From positions 1,550,001 through 1,614,000 of the forward strand of contig JAJTTP010000009.1 in NCBI GenBank assembly GCA_023313575.1: a stretch of DNA of 64,000 nt, read 5' to 3'. Below the pieces are notes generated by a model. That model was given only the letters and a program-made list of their open reading frames with translations. It did not search any database and was not told where the DNA came from. Positions 23,701 to 35,021 of the stretch are shown here, in pieces. The DNA comes from Eutypella sp. D-1 (taxonomy: Eukaryota; Ascomycota; Sordariomycetes; Xylariales; Diatrypaceae). Position 1 is the stretch's first letter; every line of letters starts with the position of its first letter. The translations under genes were made by a program, and so were the position numbers.

Positions 23701-25259
23701 TATGAAGACGGTGGCACATTGGCACATTAATACATTTTGGCAGTATCAAATTGCTGTTAATCACCATCGCCAACACCACCACCACTACCACCACCTGCTA
23801 CGTATGCCAACACATCGCAGACAGGGTACATGGTTTAAAACAACAGATCCCTAACATTATGTAGAAAATATCAATGATGAGCAAAAACAAAGATCGACTG
23901 TATCGACTTGCCAACCAGTCAGGCCATCTCTTACATATACCTCCAGCATCAAATTTACATACCTAAGTACATCCATAAATACGTATATGTATATACCCCG
24001 CCATCTATCCGCTACTTACCTAGGAGTAACCTTGGAAGGACCCCCATTCCAGTGGATAGCGCCCGTGATGTCAAATAGCATACTTCGTACACCTAGAGTA
24101 TAGGTATACTTTACATACCTCTTATAGGTGGTAGACATGAAAATCTTGTACATACATCATCCCGTACTACATGTAGCTCTCAAACCCTCAAACCTTACCT
24201 AGGTATACCCACATAGCCTAAGTGCATATGTATGAAGCTGCAATGTTTTTCGCCTCCCGCCTTCTGTTGGCGCGTCGCCAGCTGCTTTTACCAACGGGGA
24301 AGATAATGCCACCTGCCGGTGTCGAATCTTTAGGGGACTAACTCGATACATACTTTTAGTATCTACCTTAGGTAGGTATATAGGAGGGCCCGGGTAGGCA
24401 TGTAATGATCATCAACCATCCCCTAACTTATGTATGTATGTATGTATGTATGTATGTACGGATACTATACAACTAGAGACCACCCTTGAAGACTGTCCGA
24501 CGCAAATTCTCTAACTAAACCATTAGACAACCAGACTGTCAGCTTACCGCCACAGTAGGCGTTCTCGGTATTATGCAACACCTTTATATAGATATTCTAC
24601 CCTAATGGTACAGTTTAAGTCAGGCGTCTAAGCCTTCCAATAATCAACAAGACTTCTACTCTGTTTCCACAAGTGTTCCAGCGAGATATCCGCCAGTACG
24701 AGGAGAACAGGCCTCAAGCACGCTACCACAAACCGGATACTCGGTTTACAGGTCAAGGTCTTCTCTGACCACCTTGTCGCTCTACTTATGTGTTGTAATA
24801 GCCGCCTAGACTACTGTTGTTCCACTCTATCTAATTGGTAGCCCTGAGGAATACCCTATACCACGTATGCAAGCAGGTGGGTTGGCCCCGTCTGCCACCT
24901 ATCCATCCAACCTCGTCTGCCTTCTATGCTTGCCTACTTTGGTACACGACAAACCCTTTATAAGTCTCTTCTCTACCTGATCGCCATCACGTCTTCCACT
25001 GCTTGCCTGTCTGTAACACATTCACTCCTTTTCAGGTTGCATGGGACTCGACATCGACCACCATCGCCCACACTTGGTCACTTGCACAAACCAACCTGTA
25101 CAGCGTGCTAAAACGCACTGCAGCCCGTTTGTCCTCGGATCTACTTTGTGTAGCTAGTGACGACACTCTGGGACTCGGCTCGTTTGTTTCCAAGGCTACA
25201 TTGGAGGGTTGTATCCCCTAGTGCTTCTTATCCCCTTCCGACCCATCCAAAAGCCGGGG
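20725..25259. other. 4.5-kb spacer upstream of ate1
   Basis: AT-richer DNA between the divergent Nudix and ate1 genes. It holds four of the TACCTAGGTA palindromes (22177, 22695, 23349, 24196), many partial copies, GGCA repeats near 20830-20847 and a TATG microsatellite at 24429-24457. From about 24500 the base composition becomes more even and pyrimidine-rich towards the ate1 start. No coding frame is supported. Confidence 0.55.
24429..24457. repeat. TATG microsatellite
   Basis: About seven tandem copies of the tetranucleotide TATG in the spacer upstream of ate1. Confidence 0.9.
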
Positions 25260-27577
25260 ATGGAAATAAACGCCGCAGAGATGCAGGATTCCCTGGAAAA
25301 TTCCTTCTCCTACATATCACCCATAGGTGAGTTGCGAGGTAGCCTTCCTAGCAAGCCGAATAATGCCCTCTTGAGGACTCCCGGGGGCGTCTCCCCTCGC
25401 CCTCGCCCAACCGTTCCACCCCGTGCATCATCGATGGACTGCCGTTGGTCGACGGGCTCGCAGGTGGCGTTACTATGTATGGGGAAGGCTATTCCCTATT
25501 GTGCTAGTCACGCTTGTCAGCAAGCCACTACCGGACCGCTGGCGGCGTTCTGCACTACCCTTGCGCCGCAAATCGGTTACGACCTTTACTATCCTTGCTC
25601 CCGCTTATACCCCCCTTTACAAGCCCCCTAAACCCCCCTTTCACATGGCCACCACGCACCCCACGTTTCGTCCAACCCTTAGCATTCGCCATGATATAAC
25701 CCTCTATGATCGGCGGGCGTATCGTTGGGAATGTCTCACACCACTTGTATTGTAACCTCACGGTGCGCACCCGATACGCCGAGTATCGTCTGTGAGACTT
25801 CATCCTGAGGCTCTGCTTAATCTACGAGTGATTGAACGTCTTCGCTCACCTTATGGGACCTCAACGCCCCTGTTCACCCGCGTCATTCTGAGCCCTTGTG
25901 CCGGCGGTCCAACATGAGGATGGTTCGCTGATGAGCTTTTTGCTTAGGGTACTCAAGATCACCCAACTGTGGTTACTGTCGCCGCAGTCAGACTGGTCAG
26001 TCCCCTGAACGTACGTTGGAGTAATATCACCCATATCTGAGTCACCAAGTGCCTGTCTCGTGTAAATCAGTCGAGCAGGCGCGGTAAACGGCTGGCCGTC
26101 CCCCGTAGCACAGCATCTCATGAGCCTAATCAGGTGCAAGGCTGCATGCCACATGATGAGTTCGGTAGTCTGTGCTATAGGTGAGATCTAACACGTTTTA
26201 AATATATAGGTCATTCGTATTATGCACGTGCGACCTCTATGAGCCCAGAGTATTACGAAGCTCTCATAGATCGTTGTTGGAGGCGCTCTGGGAATCTGCT
26301 CTATCGACCCAACCAGAGGACCGATTGCTGTCCTCATTACAGTTTACGTTTGGATTCGAACCAGTTTCGGCCTACCAGGGACCAGAGGCAGGCCGTCAAC
26401 CGGTTCAACAAGTATGTGATAGGCGAAGACTATGCGAAGGAGGCGGCGAGACTCTACCCGAAATCACGCGAGCAAGCAAAACGGCGAAATACGGAGTTTG
26501 ACCTGGTCGAGAGGATTCACGAATGCGAGGAGGCATCTCTCAAGCAGCCGCCGAAACCGGCCCACTCGTTTACCGTCACGCTCGAGTCCAATGACTTCAC
26601 AGAGGAGAAGTATCTGGTGTATGAAAATTACCAGCGGATCGTCCACCAGGAGAAGCCGTCCGAGATCAGCCGGGAGTCGTTCAAGCGGTTTTTGTGCTCT
26701 TCACCACTGAGACATGACATTTTCGTGTCCCCAGATGGACATGAGCGTCAGTTAGGCTCTTTCCGTAAGCAGTTTCCGACGCTCCCACTTGTTTCCCTTT
26801 CCCCATATTAGCACAACTTCTATGTCTTGATGAAATAGTGGAATTCGGACGCATTGGAAACCCTTTCGCCACTAACGATAGTCTGGGTGGTAACGTGACT
26901 AATTCACTGATTCTTCATATACTTTAGATCATTGTTACCGGCTCGACGGCAAACTGGTAGCGATAGGGGTTATAGACCTCCTGCCGCACTCCGTCAGCTC
27001 CGTCTATTTTCTGTACCACGAGTCTTTCCACAAGTACAACCCGGGAAAGATCGGGGCGCTCCGGGAGATCGCTCTGGCAGCCGAGCAAGGCTATCGGTGG
27101 TGGTACTCGGGGTACTATATCCACACCTGTCCGAAGATGAAGTATAAGATCGACTACTCGCCAACCTACATCCTCGACCCGGGCAGCTACGAGTGGCTGC
27201 TACTCGACAAGGACATGTTGGCCAACTTTGACGGGCACGGGTACCTGCATATTCCCGGTACGCGGGAGCCAGAAAAGCAGAAGAAGACGGGGGAAGTGGA
27301 GACGGACGCCGAAGGGTACGCGGACGAGAACCTCTTCGAGAGCGGCATGCCCGGGATGATGGCGAGGGAGGAGCTGGACGCGTTCGACCTGGACCGCGTG
27401 ATATCGCGGATCCACCGCGGGTACTTCTACGCGGTGGACCTGTTCGGCTGGCAGGACGATAGCGTCGACGATCACGCTACCCCGAAGTCCGTCGTCGCCG
27501 GCCTCGTGGCCCTCCTCGGCACCGACATTCTCGCAAGCACCTGCATGGATTTCAGGCGCGCCAGCGAGTCGATGTGA
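25260..27577 (+). CDS. ate1: Arginyl-tRNA--protein transferase 1
   Basis: Exons 25260-25326, 25948-26010, 26210-26764 and 26928-27577 give 444 residues; an in-frame ATG at 25281 is an alternative start. Ate1 transfers arginine from Arg-tRNA to N-terminal Asp, Glu or oxidised Cys and so feeds substrates to the Arg/N-degron ubiquitin pathway. The join of exons 1 and 2 gives SPIGYSRSPNCGYC, the family's N-terminal signature. The four conserved cysteines are present: C30 and C33 in CGYC, and C83-C84 in DCCPH. The C-terminal half has SVYFLYHE, GALREIALA and CPKMKYKIDYSPTYILDP, all typical. The first intron is 621 nt, unusually long for this window. Without the two small 5' exons the gene would be mispredicted from the ATG at 26239. 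Confidence 0.93.
25327..25947 (+). other. Long first intron of ate1
   Basis: The intron runs from a GTGAGT donor to a GCTTAG acceptor and is 621 nt. It contains open frames on both strands, but none has a recognisable domain. Its base composition is close to that of the exons, unlike the AT-richer short introns elsewhere. It could contain an unrecognised RNA or regulatory element; I cannot identify one. Confidence 0.75.
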
Positions 27578-28637
27578 CATCCCCCCCCAGAACATCATAG
27601 AAACCTACGTAACATACTCGAATACATACATACATACATACATACATACATACCTGCTGGAATAGCCTAAACTGTCAAGTTGAACTGGCAAATTTTGGGG
27701 AATTAGGAAAGTGACTGCCAGTGAAGCCACTTTTATCGGGGCAGTGGTTTCAGCAGAGGGCCAACTCGCCGTTCAGTTAATCAAGAAACCTACTGCCACC
27801 CCCCCGACCTAACTAGGGGCCCTGTCCCTCTATCCTGATCTACATGTTTCGTCACTACACAGCCTTTGACATGTGCTACGGAACTCCCAGAGCTCGCCTG
27901 ATATACCTACCCCCTTTAGTACGTCTTATATGTAAACAGCGGCGTTGGCCTGTGCCCGGAGCAAATGGATATAACGCGACGGCGGCGTATGAAATAAGCC
28001 TAATAAATAGAAGTTCCATGGGCGTAAGTACGTAAAACCTGGCATTGCAGTTCAGAGCTTTCAAGATACCTCGTCTCCTTCTGATAATAATAGATACTAC
28101 CTAAGTATGTATATAAGGGGGTAGGTAATGAAAGGGGGAGGGGGACTTGGGGGCTGAGGGGAGGGGTCGAGCATGATCCCTGTCGACTCGCCCCGCCTTC
28201 ACTTAAACATAGCTGCAGCCCCGACAGAGAGAGCTTTGACCAATCATAGGGCGTGCCGATCTCAGCTTCGAAATTTCTCCTAATTGCATTTGCTAATCGC
28301 AAACCGACCCTAGTTAGAGAAGCCCGTAAATTGATCCCATCCCACCTTTTTTTTTATGCTTCCCGATTCCTGACTTTAGCATTTCATACCTTTTCAGCCT
28401 GATAAAGAGAAGAATTACGAATTCCTTCTCATATACACAAATTTGGATACAATTTCCCCCGCGCCGTACACTAGGTTCCTCCTGTCCTCCTCACTTTTGA
28501 TCCCCTATAAAAACCGTTTCGTTCATTGTCACTTTCGTCGTCGCAGCCACAGTTCAGCAAAAACCGAACCGGATTGATCGATCAAAAAATTACAGAAAGA
28601 AAGATAAGAAAGAAAGAAAAAAAGAAGAAGCAACAGA
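27578..28637. other. Spacer between ate1 and rrp42
   Basis: Contains an ATAC microsatellite shortly after the ate1 stop, then AT-rich sequence. The last 100 bases before rrp42 are purine-rich (AAAGAAAGAAAG-type), presumably the 5' leader. No gene is supported. Confidence 0.6.
27622..27652. repeat. ATAC microsatellite
   Basis: Tandem ATAC/CATA tetranucleotides, about seven copies, 45 bases after the ate1 stop codon. Confidence 0.9.
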
Positions 28638-30066
28638 ATGGCGACCTCGCAGCACCTGCTGCTCTCGCCGGCGGAGCTCGCGTACCTGCGGAGCTCGCTA
28701 CAGCTGCGGCCCCCCGTGCGGCCGGACGGGCGCGGCGCGACGCAGTTCCGGCCCCTCGTTGCCGAGACCGGCGTCTTGCCTGCTACCAACGGCAGCGCCC
28801 GCGTCTGCTTCGCGGACGGCACCGAGGCCGTCGTCGGCGTCAAGGCTGAGGTCGAGCGCTCCTCTTCCTCTTCCTGGTCCACCACTACTTCAGCCGCTAC
28901 CCCAGATCAATCATCACACGCGGGCGCGCGGAGGAAGAACAAGAAGAAGAAGCAGAGGGGCCAGGAAGAGGAGGGGGAGGCAGATGGAGATGAGGCAGCG
29001 CCTGTGCAGGAAGAGCAGGGGGATGGCGCGGACGGCGACAACGACTGGGTCGAGCTGTCGGTTGAGATCCCCGGATACCGCGACGACGACTCGAGCACCG
29101 TGTTCCTGGCTACGATGCTGGCAGAGGCGCTGCTGGCCGACGGTAGCTTCACCCGGAAGCTGTGGATCAACCGGCGGTTCCACTGGAAACTGTACATTGA
29201 CGTAAGCACCCCCCTCCCCCTCTTTTTCCTCATGGCCATAACCAGTTGCGCAACGAACCCCCTTGTCGCCCAACGCAAACGGAATTGGACCAGAGCCCAG
29301 CTAACAAAAAACGTGGATGCGCTCCCACACACACACACGTTTCAAAGATCATACTGATATCGCCACCGCTCTCGTACCCGCTGCCGCTGCTGAGCCTGAC
29401 GACGCACCTGGCGCTCCTCGCGACGCGGCTGCCGCGCCTCAAGTCCGAGCTCGACGAGGATCCCATGTTCGACGACGACTGGGCCGCCGCCACGTACATC
29501 TACCCGCGCCTCCGACGACGGCAGCAGCAGCAGAAGAAGAAGCAGCAATCCCGCCCGCCCATCACGCTCCTCGTCATGGCCGTCGGCGATAACATCATCT
29601 TCGACCCGTCGAAGGAGGAGCTCGCGGTCGCGGACACGGCGCTCGCCGTGTCGGTAGGCGAGGCCGGAACCGCCGCCGAAGAAGACTCCGCGGACTCGGA
29701 CGTAGACATGGACAACGACGGCAGCAGCAGCAGTGGGAGGAGGAATCTGCGTCTGCTCTCGGTACGCACCATCGACCCGCCGTCGCGGCTCACGGCGCCG
29801 GGGGTGCCGAACGCGGTCAACGCGGCGGCGTGGGGGCTCAAGGAAGCCAGGGGGGCGGGCGCGGGCACGGGCACGGGCACGGCCAAGGAGGACGCGGGTA
29901 CGAAGACGACTGCCACCACCGATACTGATGATGTGGAGGGCGTGTGGAAGGCGCCGCGGGGCGGGACCAAGGTCCCGGTCCTCGCTGCCATGGTGCAGAA
30001 GGTGTTGGAGAGCGGCGGGGTCGCCGACGAGGTGCTCGATGGTCTCGACGGCGTCGAGCTGGAGTA

Positions 30067-30067
<1 letters not shown>
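28638..30067 (+). CDS. rrp42: Exosome complex subunit Rrp42
   Basis: Exons 28638-29201 and 29348-30067 give 427 residues. Rrp42 is one of six RNase PH-like subunits of the exosome ring, which channels RNA to the catalytic Rrp44 and Rrp6 subunits for 3'-5' decay and rRNA processing. The N-terminus has the family's RPPVRPDGRG motif, followed by ARVCFADGTEAVVGVKAEVE. Then comes VELSVEIPGYRDDDS and KLWINRRFHWKLYID, and after the intron ISPPLSYPLPLLSLTTHLAL. About 70 charged residues (KKKKQRGQEEEGEAD and onward) are inserted in the RNase PH core, a feature I would expect as a surface loop. A second acidic Ser-rich insertion lies near residue 330. A GT repeat starts two bases after the stop codon. 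Confidence 0.92.
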
Positions 30068-30101
<34 letters not shown>

Positions 30102-30572
30102 GTAAGAGAAAAGAGATCTTTTATGATGGACAGATCGATTGAAAAAAGGTAGAAAGAAAGATTTGGGTTTGTCTAGGCTAAGGTTTATTTGCTAGGATGC
30201 CCCCCCTTCTGTCTGTATAGGTCCCGCCGACTGGGTCTCTCTTGATCATGTATCTCTTCATGATGAGATACGATAGTACTTCTTTCTTTCTTACCAACTA
30301 TGATACAGAAAAGAAAGTGATAAAAGCTGTCGACGCAGTGCTGAATCTTTTTTCTTTTGCGCGCCCCCGCCCGCCTTCCCCCACCTTTTCGCTGCACCCG
30401 CGAAAAAAAAAAGGAGTTTCGGCACACCGTCCCTAGTTATGATGTGACGTGATTTCTATATATGTACATTCGTCCGCATAATGGCTGCTGCGTGGCTCCC
30501 TTTCCGATATAGATCTTCCCATCGCCCACTCCTACCCCTCGCCCCCCCCCCCCCCCCCTTTCTTCGCAACGC
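30068..30572. other. Short spacer between convergent genes
   Basis: The 3' flanks of rrp42 and the convergent putative mitochondrial protein gene. It contains the TG repeat and a run of 17 C at 30542-30558, only 15 bases beyond the stop codon of the minus-strand gene. No other gene is seen. Confidence 0.7.
30070..30099. repeat. TG dinucleotide repeat
   Basis: Fifteen TG units beginning two bases after the rrp42 stop codon, so they lie in its 3' UTR. Confidence 0.95.
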
Positions 30573-31639
30573 TTAGAAGATACCCAGGAACCTCTTCCGC
30601 TTCCCATCATCGGCATTAGGGTCCCCAGATTCTCCCACAGCAGCAGCAGCAGCAGCAACAGGCTCGCCATCATCAGCAGAAGAAGACGCAGCAACCCCGC
30701 CGCCCAAGAATCCCGTAGCGGGGTCGAGGCCGTGGGCGCGACGGTACTCGTTGCGCTTGGCGACGTCGTCGTTGCGGCGGCGGCGGCGGTCGGCGGAGGC
30801 CGCGGCCTCGTGCGCCTCGTGCAGGCGCAGCACCTCGAAGCACGCGCCCGCGTACTGCAGTGGGTGGCGCCAGAACTCCGACGCCGCCGGGATCAGGTCC
30901 GCGTACGGCGACTTCGACTGGAAGTTCGCTGCGAATGTGTATGCGCAGAGTGAGGTCAGTGTGCCCTGGTAGGGGTTAGTTAGTTAGTTGTTTTTTTCTT
31001 TTTCTTTTTTCTTTTTTTTCTTTTTTGACTCGGCCTTTTTAGGGGAGTGGAAGGCAGGGAAAGAGGGGTAGGGGACGTAGGGCAGGTTGATTGATAGATA
31101 CGTACCAAGGTGATGAACAGGTGCACGCCGCGGCTGTTGATGAACCAGTGCGACCAGGTATTCGGCGGGGGCGGCAAGCCGGGGTAGGACCGGGCGCGCT
31201 GGGCCTGTATCTCCTCTTCGGACGGCGCGCCCCCGTAATGGCGGGGCGTGGACCGCGGCAGCCGGCGGCCGTGCGACGGCGGGTTAAACCGCTCGGGCTT
31301 CTCCAGCACGATGGGACCGCGGAGCGACGCCGGCATGCTGTTCGCAGCATCGGTGGCTGAGGACCCCCGCGCCGTCTCGGTATTGTGTTGTTGGGCGCCG
31401 GGCCTCGAGGAGGGGGACGAAGACTTTGCATGCGGCGGTTTGGTTGGCGCTGAGGCGTTGGCGGCGCGCGCGGCGGCCGACTTGGAGGAGCTCGCTCTGC
31501 TACGGTTCGCCGTCTGCGCTGCTTTGAAAGCTGCGGCGACTGGGCGGGTGGTGGCGGTAGTGGTGGCGCGCCATATCGGCCCGTGCTGTGGAAGTAGGAA
31601 CCGCGGAATGGTGGACATCGTCTTTGAGGTCATTCGCAC
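30573..31639 (-). CDS. Conserved fungal putative mitochondrial membrane protein
   Basis: Minus-strand exons 31639-31106 and 30965-30573 give 308 residues. The N-terminus is Arg/Ser/Ala-rich with almost no acidic residues for about 70 positions, as in a mitochondrial targeting peptide. The conserved core begins near residue 108 (GPIVLEKPERFNPPSHGRRLP), continues with RHYGG and SYPGLPPPPNTWSHW, and has one hydrophobic helix across the splice junction (HLFITLGTLTSLCAYTFAANF). A charged segment RRRRNDDVAKRNEYRRAHGL follows, and the C-terminus is Ala/Ser-rich and poorly conserved. I recognise this core as a widespread uncharacterised ascomycete protein, but I know no function for it. It is transcribed divergently from cytochrome c. 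The start could also be one of two downstream in-frame ATGs within the first eight residues. Confidence 0.82.
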
Positions 31640-32309
31640 CTGGTAGGAATCCTAGTTAGGCAATTCGGCGCAGAGTGGATATTATGCCTAGCTGAGCGTT
31701 GATCACACTTTTTGAAGATATTGTAGTATCTTTAGATCCAGATTTCGTTGTAGGATATGGAGTGAAGGCATATGGACTATGTAAGAGCCGTGTAAGTAAA
31801 GACTGGCGAACTACCAAACCCAGGTCGGGTACTTCATACTAGGTATATGAAGCTCTAGCTATCACCTATCATAGGACCTACCTTAAAGGTGGGCTGGTGG
31901 GCTGACGGGTGTGATGAAAATTCGATAAGTAATAAGAATTCACTAATTTCATATTACCACATTATATACTATTCAACCTGATTTAATCCGCTATTGCATT
32001 TATGCAATAATTGAAGCGAACTCTACCCCTGAATATTTATTACTATGCCGGTACTCTCTATCCACTGGCTGACCAGCATGTTATCCTCTCTCTACACAGT
32101 AATGTCGGTGAAGTGTATGTACGTTATTATATCCAAGGATCTATTTTTATTGCTTCCATCGCCAACAAGATCCTGAAGACCTCAACATCTTCAGACCTGT
32201 AACCTACAAACACGACATGAACGACAAGAGATATGGCCGGTTGTTGGTAAGTACTTAAGCAGGCATGTCTGGTGTGTTGATTAAGAAGTGCCGAACGTCA
32301 AATGCCTAG

Positions 32310-32337
32310 AAGCCCGGAGAAGAGAAATCTCGGGCTT
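32310..32337. repeat. Short hairpin-forming inverted repeat
   Basis: AAGCCCGGAGA pairs with TCTCGGGCTT with one unpaired G, around a short A/G-rich loop. It lies 850 bases upstream of cytochrome c; no function is assigned. Confidence 0.6.
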
Positions 32338-32797
32338 TGCTTAAACTTTGAATCATATATGTATCCAAATACCGGAAACATTCCAAGGTTAGGTAGCCCG
32401 ACAGCCCGAAAGGCAAACCGTAATACTGGTGTTACCGCCTGGCTGCTCAAGTGTTGCGCTGGCTGGCTGGTCACAAAAAAAAAACCAAGAGAATCATGTG
32501 ATACTGGGAAGATAGTTTACATAAGACACGAAAATATTACGTATGCGCAAGATCCGTTTAGCCTCATAAAAACGATAACGGGAGGGATAACGCGATCGCA
32601 ACGCTACCTACCTAAGTACCTAAGTAGGTACTATAAGTGCGGTCTAGCGGCTAGGCGGTATCTTCTCGGTAATCGGGAAAATAAGGGCGAAGGCAACCTA
32701 GGTACTTCAACCCGGCAAATCCGCCTTAAAAAAGTCTTGGAAAGCGCTGCCCAGAATGGTCGGCGAGCCCTGAAAAGCCTGACAATCACTGCAACTC

Positions 32798-32805
32798 TGA
32801 TTGGT
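32798..32805 (+). promoter_or_regulatory. HAP/CCAAT-type site upstream of cytochrome c
   Basis: TGATTGGT matches TNATTGGT, the consensus bound by the yeast Hap2/3/4/5 (HAP) complex at CYC1 and other respiratory genes. It is 355 bases upstream of the cytochrome c start and lies between two divergently transcribed mitochondrial-type genes, either of which it could serve. The match is seen directly; binding is inferred. Confidence 0.5.
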
Positions 32806-33159
32806 TGGTTTTGGTCCACTAAACCTCTTTTTCTGTTACCCATTAAACCCATTAAGAGCCACAGAGTGGCCAAAAGGACGCTAATGCATGTACTGAGCTC
32901 ATCGTATTTTTTTGTTCTATGACCAACTTTTTTTTCTTTAAGAAAGGATTAAATAGAAAAAAAAAAAACTTACTCATTTCTCTCTCCCTTCTTCCTATAA
33001 TTCCCATACAATATACCATAGACAAAAGTCCTGCCCTTTACCTTCATTTTTTTTTTCCTTCTTCCAACAGCTCGGACATCCGTATAACGAGTTCGGTCTT
33101 TTCTAATCTATAATACCTACCTAAATCATAACCCCTCCGCTTCTTTAGCTACCGCCAAA

Positions 33160-34167
<1,008 letters not shown>

Positions 34168-35021
34168 ACGAATTTTAAAAAAAGAAAAAGAAAAGCAAAG
34201 CAAAAAAGCATATGTGTAATGATAAGGGTTGCATAGAAACGGAGAAATCGAGATCAGGCCGGTTATGTACTTTTATTACCTAGGCTAGACCATGTTGGGC
34301 GCTCCGTTGGTTGATTGTTGTTTCTTATTGTTATAGTTTTTACATTGATAAATCTCCTCTTTTCTTCATCTTTTTCTTTTTCTTCTCTTCTCTTCTCTTC
34401 TCTCCCCTACGCGCGACCCCCGACCCCCTTTTTTGGCTTCCAACAGTCACCGGAGCCGGGCTGGGCTGGGCTGGGCTGGCCGTGGTGATATTCCGCTGGA
34501 GCTCCGGCAAGCCCTCTCCCCCTCTCCCCTCTGCCCTCTCCTCTCTGTCCTCTCCTCTCTGTCCTCTCCTCTCTGGCATCGGATATCTAGACATAGAGCG
34601 GATTTTGAATTGGATTACAGCAATGTACTGTACTTCTAGCTCTGGCGATCGATAGAGAAACGTGGCAGGCAATGCGCAAGCGGCTTTTTTTCTTCTCTCC
34701 TATTCTATTCCTATAAGTATACACGCCACTTGTGCAAGTTGGAACTAGCGGCCCCGATTTCGCCCGAGGGTAACCGCGCGCCCACACCCCCTTGACAAAT
34801 GCAAATGAATTGATTTAAGACCACCCTATAAACAAATAGTAAAAAAAAAAAGTCACTTTATAAATCCGGAGGAAGCGTGACGTGAAATGCACTCAGCAGC
34901 CGCGAAAGGCGCACTAAGTATAAGTCGTTCTTAGGAACGGAATCAAACATGTCCTATATATATATAGTATGCTATATGCAATGGGGAAGGACCTATGGGC
35001 ACATGAATGAATGAATGGAAA
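34168..35021. other. Spacer between convergent cytochrome c and rix7 genes
   Basis: 3' flanks of two convergent genes. It has a TTCTC run near 34381-34402, three copies of GGGCT near 34458-34474, and three 14-nt CT-rich repeats at 34529-34570. No gene is supported. Confidence 0.6.
34529..34570. repeat. 14-nt pyrimidine-rich tandem repeat
   Basis: Three copies of CTCTGTCCTCTCCT (the first with one change) in the 3' flank of cytochrome c. Confidence 0.85.

Larger units (their letters stand above)
31640..33159. other. Divergent spacer upstream of cytochrome c
   Basis: Shared upstream region of the putative mitochondrial protein gene and cytochrome c. It holds a small hairpin at 32310-32337, an exact TGATTGGT site at 32798-32805, and a strongly pyrimidine-rich leader from about 32970 to 33140. 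A 206-codon frame at 32302 has no family features and is treated as chance. Confidence 0.6.

Noticed and set aside
26353..26366. Perfect tRNA B-box (GGTTCGAATCC) on the minus strand
   Set aside because: It lies inside the conserved ate1 coding exon (LRLDSNQF), the flanking bases do not form a T-stem, and no A-box or acceptor stem is present.
32302..32922. 206-codon plus-strand open frame upstream of cytochrome c
   Set aside because: No recognisable motif, Lys/Arg/Leu-rich chance composition, and it covers the HAP-type site and the hairpin in the divergent promoter region.
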